This document shows positions 58,219 to 64,000 of a stretch of 64,000 bases of DNA, piece after piece. Origin of the DNA: Kingdonia uniflora. Its lineage: Eukaryota; Streptophyta; Magnoliopsida; Ranunculales; Circaeasteraceae. Position numbers and translations under genes: made by a program. The notes beneath the pieces were generated by a model. It searched no databases. It was given only the letters and a program-made list of their open reading frames with translations, and was not told where the DNA came from. The stretch's first letter is position 1. Each line of letters opens with the position of its first letter. The stretch is from contig JACGCM010001594.1 of the NCBI GenBank assembly GCA_014058105.1, positions 1-64,000 of the forward strand, in the 5' to 3' direction.

Positions 58219-59250
58219 TAGGGTTGCAACTTTTTTTTTCGAACTTCCAATTTTTTCTAAAATCCAAATTTTTTAATTTTGAAACTCTATTTTACGTTTA
58301 TGATTTTCAAAAATCCGATTTCCAATTTTTTTCCAAAAAATATCAGATTAGAATAGAATAGGCTTTTGTCATTCCAATTTTCTAAAATTTTCGATCTGAT
58401 TTTTCTGAATAAGATTCAATCTGATTCTTCTGAATAACATCTGATCTGATTCGTCTAAATAACATCCAATCTGATTATTCCGAATAATATCCGATTCGAT
58501 TTAATCTGAATTTCCCTACTTTCAACTTGAGGGAGTTAGGACTAAAACCTCGAACAAAACATACTTCTTCTAGGTCTGCCTCCATTTCTTCTTCCTCTTT
58601 GTACAAGGGTTTTCTCTCCCTCTTCTCCACCAGCGAAATCTCCCTCCCATTTTCTCTTTAAGGTAAGAATCTCTATCTTTTTCTTTCTAGAACTCTTGAA
58701 GCCATGGTGGGGGTGAGACATGGTTAGGTGATGCTCAGTTGGTTTTATGGGGTTAGACTTTTATGTTTAAGTAATAGTGGGTGGCTGTTATTTATCTTTC
58801 TTTACCTATCTCACAAAAGGATGTCATAGATATTTAGTGATATTTTTGTCTTAAAGCATGTTAACTAAGCTTGCGAAATAATGTTTTATTTAGTAAACTT
58901 TATAATTTGGAGAATATTTATTTTTAAGTTGTTATCATTTGTTGTGTACCAAAGTTTTTATGATGGTATCATTTATTATCACTTGTCAAATAATATGTTT
59001 ATGAGATATTAATATAGTGACAATTTCCTGCCAAATATAAAATTTCTGATTTTTCAAATTCTTTTCCAAAAAATTTCCAAATTTTTTGGAATTATGAAAT
59101 TTTGGATAAATCCAATTTTTTCGGATTCGGATTTATTTTTTATTTTTCTTAAAAAGAATTCAGATTGGATCGAAATAGATTTTATGTTTTTGAAAAAAAT
59201 TGAAAATTTTCTAACCTCCCTTATTTCTGATCTGGTCTGAAAATAGGCCT
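58219..59250. mobile_element. Short non-autonomous hAT relative, CpG-depleted
   Basis: Left end TAGGGTTGCAACTTTTTTTT matches the right end of the 40390-47366 element (reverse complement), and homology continues for about 250 bp. The right end TCTGAAAATAGGCCT matches that element's left end. TCGGAA/TTCCGA repeats have mostly become TTGGAA/TTCCAA or TTCTAA, the change expected from CpG deamination. The middle (about 58550-58700) has a pyrimidine-rich stretch and a GTAAG donor and may be a captured 5' UTR exon. Target duplication not clear. Confidence 0.7.
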
Positions 59251-59251
59251 T

Positions 59252-59920
59252 TTCACAGAAACCATTTCTTTTCTATTAACAACACAAAATTTGTAGAGAG
59301 AAGTCGAGCTGGGTCAGTTAGATGCAGGGATTGCTACTTCATCCAACAAGTGAACAATAACTGTAAAAATCATAATCCCTATAATTCGAATTACAATTTT
59401 ACTCATCATCTTTCAGCAAAATCTGCAAAAAAAAAATAAAAAAATACATAACACCTAACAATGGGAAAATGTCTCTTTGCCACAAAATCGATAACCAAAA
59501 CTTCGTCTAAATCACTATTTTAGCACCACCATAACAATACAAGCACACACATTCTCTTTCTCTATTTAACTAATTAAAACAATGAGTTCTCTTTCTTCGT
59601 CGACCAATTCCACCTTCAATAATTACAACCCCAAATCTCCAATGAGTAAATCAATCCATGATCTAAATCCCCAAAACCTCTACTAACAAAATTAAGATGA
59701 TCAAAATTCAGCCTACCAATCTCTATAGCCTTTGTATCCAATTTCCCATGACTATCCTCACCAATTTATTACAGAGGATAAGAAAATTGGGATTTCTCAT
59801 GATGATGGTGATGAGTAGGGGTTGTGAAGGGGTGCAGCCTTGTTGGGGGAGTTTCTTTGGGGTTAATAGTTAGGATATTTTGGTGGTGATGGGATGATGA
59901 TACCCACGGAGTCCCTCTCT
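59252..59920. other. AT-rich spacer, no gene recognised
   Basis: Nothing convincing. A short minus-strand frame at 59769-59954 has low-complexity His-rich sequence. Confidence 0.3.
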
Positions 59921-59921
59921 G

Positions 59922-61968
59922 TTGGATTTTACAAAACAATAAAATGTATTTCAAAATAATACATTTACTTGGGCTTGAACAAATGACCTCTTAGTCCTTG
60001 CTTCTTTAAAAACCTCTTTATAAAAATTATGTCTTTTTAGCCTTTTGTTCATTTAGTGTGTTGAGATAAAGAACCCAAGTTTTGCCTTGAGTTTTAGTCC
60101 CACATTATTTGTAAACTTTAGTGGAACTAAACATATAAGTTAGTACTCACATGATATGTTTGTACATGTGACTAAGAGAGAGTGTATATGTGTGTAAGTG
60201 TGTGAAGGGGCTTTTATACCCTTGGCATAAGTGGTTTGGGTTCAGACAATTGGCTATGGAGGCCTAGGTGGCCCTTTAGGCACGGGCTAGGCTCTCAATG
60301 TTCTTTTTGGTTCAAAGTCTTTTGATTTTGGGCCCAAACAACAGATACTTACGAACGACACGTACTCACATTGGAGGAAATATCTCACTCAAGTTCTTAG
60401 AGCCGTTGCTTTGTAGAAGTCTATAAAATGAACTAGGAGAAACGTATATCTTCTGTTCATTTAATTTCTCTTCCCTTTGTTTTGCAAATCGATCTCTCCT
60501 TCTTTTTTGATAGTTTTGGTAATTAATAAGTTCAGTACATTATTCCTCCAGTTCAAAGGAACTCTTGCATACTATACTTCACATTGTATCTTGGCAGGGA
60601 GATTCGGCAATTTACTACCAGTACTCGGGGTTGGGCGAATTATTCCTTAAAGAGAGTGTGACCCACACATCGAGTTTGGTTTTCTATTGCTGTTAATTCA
60701 AGAATTCTATTGTTATTCTAGCATATCATTCACGTTCCAGCCGCAGTAGTTCCCTCTCATATTAGTTCTAAGGAAGCTATAATCAGGTTCATCATTTCAT
60801 TATTATAAATAATCTTAAGGAAAAATTGTTAACCTGCTATTATGGCACTTACTTCTAACATTCTAAAATTTGATTTTAGCAAACCTAAAAAGTTTGACAG
60901 TCTCAATTTCAAATGCTGAAAAAGCAAGATGTTCTTTTATTTAACCCTAAAAGAAGTTGCTTATGTTATCGAATAAGACTGCCTTACTGAACCTCATATC
61001 CCCAACCCTGTAGAAGATTATAATATTATTGTAACTGAAACTGATAAGATTTTAGAATCAATATCAGACTAGACTGAGGCTGATTTCAAATATCGTAACT
61101 TTATCATGAACGATTTAGTAGATGATTTGTATGATTACCATCTACAATCCGACACTACAAAAATTGACACAATCTTAGTACATTATAACTAAGGGGGGAA
61201 TTTTGTGGAAAAGGATTTTTCTTGTAATAGAATGTTCAACGTTAGTCCAGAAATGAATAAATTTGCTTTCGCTAATTTAATGTCTTCATTTAATATTTGA
61301 CACTCTAAATTATGTCATATTAATAAGAAGTTAGAACACAATTTGAGTAAATTTGGTATGATTCCTAAAGTTGATATGAATGATTTAGAAAAATGCCAAT
61401 CCTGTAGTCAATCTAAAATGACTAAAACCTCGCATAAAAATGTTGTTAGGGAAACATAACTTTTTAATTTAGTCTACTCTAATATTTTTGAAATGGACGG
61501 CACTTGACTCGTAATGGTAAAAGGTATTTTATAACTTTTATTGATAATCACTCCAACTATACTCATATTTATTTAATGCATAAAAAAAGTGAAGCAATAG
61601 ATATGTTTAGTACATAACAGAGGTTAAAAATCAGTTTGATAGATACATTAAATGGTTTTGTAGTAATAGAGGCACGGAGTGTAATTCACATGAATTTCAA
61701 AACTTGTATGAATCCTTGGGATTTACCCATGAAACTATTTCCCCTTGTTCTTCAAAATTTAACGGTAAAGCTGAACGCAAAGATAGAACTTTCAAAGAGT
61801 TGATTGTTGCTATATTGCTTAGTTCTTGATCACTTAAATATTTATGGAGTGTAGCATTATTATCTATTTGTCATGTTTTAAACCGTATTCCTCTCATCAC
61901 ATATGATTTGTCACCTTATGAAATTTGAAAAAATAAAAAACCAAATGTTAGCTATTTTAATTCTAGGA
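59922..61968 (+). mobile_element. Truncated Ty1/copia retrotransposon
   Basis: An LTR-like start TGTTGGATTTTACAAAAC at 59922 runs to about 60785. A gag begins at 60842 (MALTSNILKFDFSKPKKF). After a deletion comes GAG-pre-integrase and integrase: HSKLCHINKKL, C-QSC, and near 61650-61850 WF.SNRGTE, NGKAERKDRTFKELIVAILLSS and LNRIP. It breaks off after NKKPNVSYF at about 61968, so RT, RNase H and the 3' LTR are absent. Second catalytic Asp is Asn; many stops. Confidence 0.8.
61302..61968 (+). pseudogene. copia integrase remnant
   Basis: Zinc-binding HHCC pattern (H-x4-H in SKLCHINKK plus CQSC), then the catalytic core with the DRGTE box changed to NRGTE and the NGKAER Glu present. In-frame stops at several points. 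Confidence 0.75.
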
Positions 61969-62850
61969 GCGTAATCTCGGAGAGGGGAGACCGCGCTCTT
62001 ACACCGTGGGATTAAATTAGACTAAGGAGATTCATAGATGTGTTAGGCGACGATTCTTGGGTTAACTGGGTAAACATACGTGCGTGGAGTCCAAGAACGG
62101 GATACTCCATGACCTCTGATGAGGATTTGAAAGTATAATGATATATATGAGAAAAGTTACAGTTACTGAAACACGAGAAAACTCGTAGTTGAAGGCTCTT
62201 TTCGCTGTTGGGGGTGTTTTGGCTCAGGTTTCACTAGCCTCCCTTTTGTAGATCTCATTCCCTATTTATAGGAGATAAGAAAGGGTGATTCACCATAGAA
62301 AGGTTAACTTACATATATGCCATTTTGGGCAGCTGCCATGTACGGAGATCGGTTCTACCACTGTGGCTGTCTGCCGACTTGTTTGCTAAATTGTCTAGTG
62401 AGTTGTCTACCAGGTTTGCCTGCCTTCAACCATACATTGATATGGATGAAGTCATCTTGAACTCGTGTTGGGTTCTGTCTGCTGCACAAATTTCCCAGGC
62501 TTCGAATCTCGCGATAGACTTCGAGTGATCGATTAGTCTTGGAAAGCTTCGGGTGGGCCTTGTGCCCAGGCAGTTTTGAATATATTAGGTTTCAAGTCTT
62601 CAATAAGCTTTGATATAACCTTCGAGTATTCGGTTAGTCTTGGAAGGCTGTGAGTAGGCTACTACATTCGCCCCCGTCAGCTGGGGCCTCAGAAACTATT
62701 GAAGATGGCATGTGTTGAAAAAATTATTATGCATTAGGAAGTTGTATAGTTGAATGGTGTGAATGTGCCAATTTCTGAAAGTATTAAAGGTGAGTATTGA
62801 TGGCTATGCTGATTGAGGAGCCATTAATGCCTAAATCATGGTATAAGTAG
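61969..62850. other. LTR-like or intergenic sequence, poorly resolved
   Basis: CTATTTATAGGAGATAAG near 62272 and CCCCCGTCAGCTGGGGCC near 62670 look like parts of a retrotransposon LTR, but no matching second copy or target duplication was found. A TATA-like GTATAAGTAGG lies at 62841. Confidence 0.3.
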
Positions 62851-62905
62851 GGGTTTGAGGGATAGGTTCATTGTAAGTTTTGTTCATCCTCTACCTCAAT
62901 TTGTT

Positions 62906-63094
62906 ATGTGTAAAGACGCCATGAAAACTCATTATCAACAATTGATGGAAGAAAAAGAGACACTTATGGGGGCCAAGGTAGTCGAGTTGAGGAAAATGCA
63001 CTTTAGGCGCAGGGACCTGGGGGCACCACTGCCGGACTTGGTAGACCTACACTGGAAAGAATTGACCGCCAAGGAATGGGAGGAGGCTGAGTAG
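62906..63094 (+). CDS. Small hypothetical ORF behind a TATA box
   Basis: MCKDAMKTHYQQLMEEKETLMGAKVVELRKMHFRR... to TAG at 63092-63094. The first half is a likely coiled coil. A TATA-like TATAAGTAGG lies about 65 bp upstream of this ATG, which fits a plant promoter. After the stop the same frame gives further protein-like sequence (FTFGWIMFQRHLLSV) up to about 63180, suggesting a truncated or broken longer gene. Not recognised. Confidence 0.3.
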   Translation: MCKDAMKTHYQQLMEEKETLMGAKVVELRKMHFRRRDLGAPLPDLVDLHWKELTAKEWEEAE

Positions 63095-63189
63095 TTCACC
63101 TTCGGGTGGATAATGTTCCAGCGACATCTTCTGAGTGTGAAGAAGTGCTCCCTCGCACTGAGGTAGTTGGTGTTGCGACTAGTGAAGGC

Positions 63190-64000
63190 CAAAGACGGTG
63201 GTGGGAGCTGTCTGTGGTACTGAAAGAGCTGCCCTGTGTGTAAGTAGGATGGTGGGGGGTTCTTCTATGGTTGTGGGTGGGGATATTGGATGTGTTATTG
63301 TTGTTGTTATGTTTTCATTCTTTATCTTCTTCTATTTTGAATAAAATGAAAATAGTAGTACTTCGCTCTTCTTTTGATATGAATAGTATTTTCAAAAGTA
63401 CTCGTAGGGAAAAAAATGTTCTCGATGATAATATAGGCGCAGTTAGTATGACGGAGACTGACAAAGTATTCGATGATTAAAAGTGAAATAAGCTCGATTC
63501 TTTGGGCGTAGGAAACGATATTTCCTTATCGAAGGTTTGGAAATTTGGAAAAGGGGTAAGTGCTATTGTATCGAAGTCAAGAGTGAAAAAAGTTTCGACA
63601 ATATGGGAAATTGAATGAGGTCGATAGTTTGAGAGATATAGAAAAGAAAAATGAAGATAGAAAATAGAGTGTGTGGGTAAAGTACGTGTTTAGCTTCGTC
63701 TGTAAGGACCTGACAACCGTAATTGCAGAACTGCCATGTGGGATATTGTGCCTGGAGCAGTGTGCTATGTAGACACTAATTATTATATGTTGGATATGGA
63801 GACGATTTGTTTTCCACGTGGATTATTAAGTGAGTTCCACATGTGGGGATAGGCATGATGTGATAGGTTGTCAGAAGTTTGTCGTCGAGGTTTATGGGGA
63901 GGAAAAGTTGAAGTATTGAAGGGTGAATATGAAATTGAAAGTATTTGGAATTATGGAGAAGTGTCAAAAGATAGAAGGGGAGAAATTGAGGGTATTTGGG
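63190..64000. other. No recognisable gene
   Basis: AT-rich with one short frame (63271-63480) lacking family resemblance. Confidence 0.3.

Overview
The window looks like nuclear DNA of an angiosperm, probably a eudicot. It is AT-rich, it carries a seven-exon plant-type Ca2+-ATPase gene with GT-AG introns, and nearly everything else is plant transposable element (TE): PIF/Harbinger, hAT, Ty3/gypsy, Ty1/copia, a SINE and several MITEs. No tRNA, rRNA or CRISPR signal was seen.

Layout. (1) 556-7355 is a 6.8-kb composite PIF/Harbinger transposon (copy A) with a TTA target duplication. It holds four degenerate genes in two convergent pairs: Myb/trihelix-like ORF1, DDE transposase, a second small ORF, and a plant-mobile-domain (PMD) gene. 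(2) 7628-8590 is a gypsy RT/RNase H remnant. (3) 9590-28402, minus strand, is a type IIB autoinhibited Ca2+-ATPase of the ACA4/ACA11 type. Its seven exons sum to 3108 bp (1035 codons plus stop) in one frame, with a single internal stop at codon 192. Its introns hold a 5.2-kb gypsy element (18677-23924, TSD CCCTT), a solo-LTR-like piece, a SINE and several MITEs. (4) 28446-38669 is copy B of the composite, inverted relative to copy A and inserted 43 bp upstream of the ATPase start codon. Its ORF1 is split by a 3.5-kb internally deleted gypsy element (34320-37826, TSD TTCCG) of the same family as the intronic one. (5) About 38889-40031 is a TIR element with ATAACGG subterminal repeats. (6) 40390-47366 is a 7-kb hAT transposon (TSD GTAATGGC) with a BED-finger transposase carrying two stops and captured exons of a PP2C phosphatase and a RABD-type GTPase. 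(7) 47729-48163 is a PIF transposase 5' end, preceded by four ~40-bp tandem repeats and a TATA box, and cut by (8) a 9.4-kb Tat-like gypsy element (48164-57549) that lacks RNase H/integrase and carries a long antisense ORF. (9) 58219-59250 is a short, CpG-depleted relative of the hAT element. (10) 59922-61968 is a truncated copia element. (11) 62000-64000 is poorly resolved.

The most interesting object is the composite PIF/Harbinger-PMD element. It occurs twice with the same internal junction, its outer ends (not its inner TIR) are flanked by the 3-bp target duplication, and a conserved palindrome lies before ORF1, the transposase and the PMD gene in both copies. This suggests that a PMD gene and a second ORF became stable cargo of one transposon. 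Copy B probably also supplies the present promoter of the Ca2+-ATPase.
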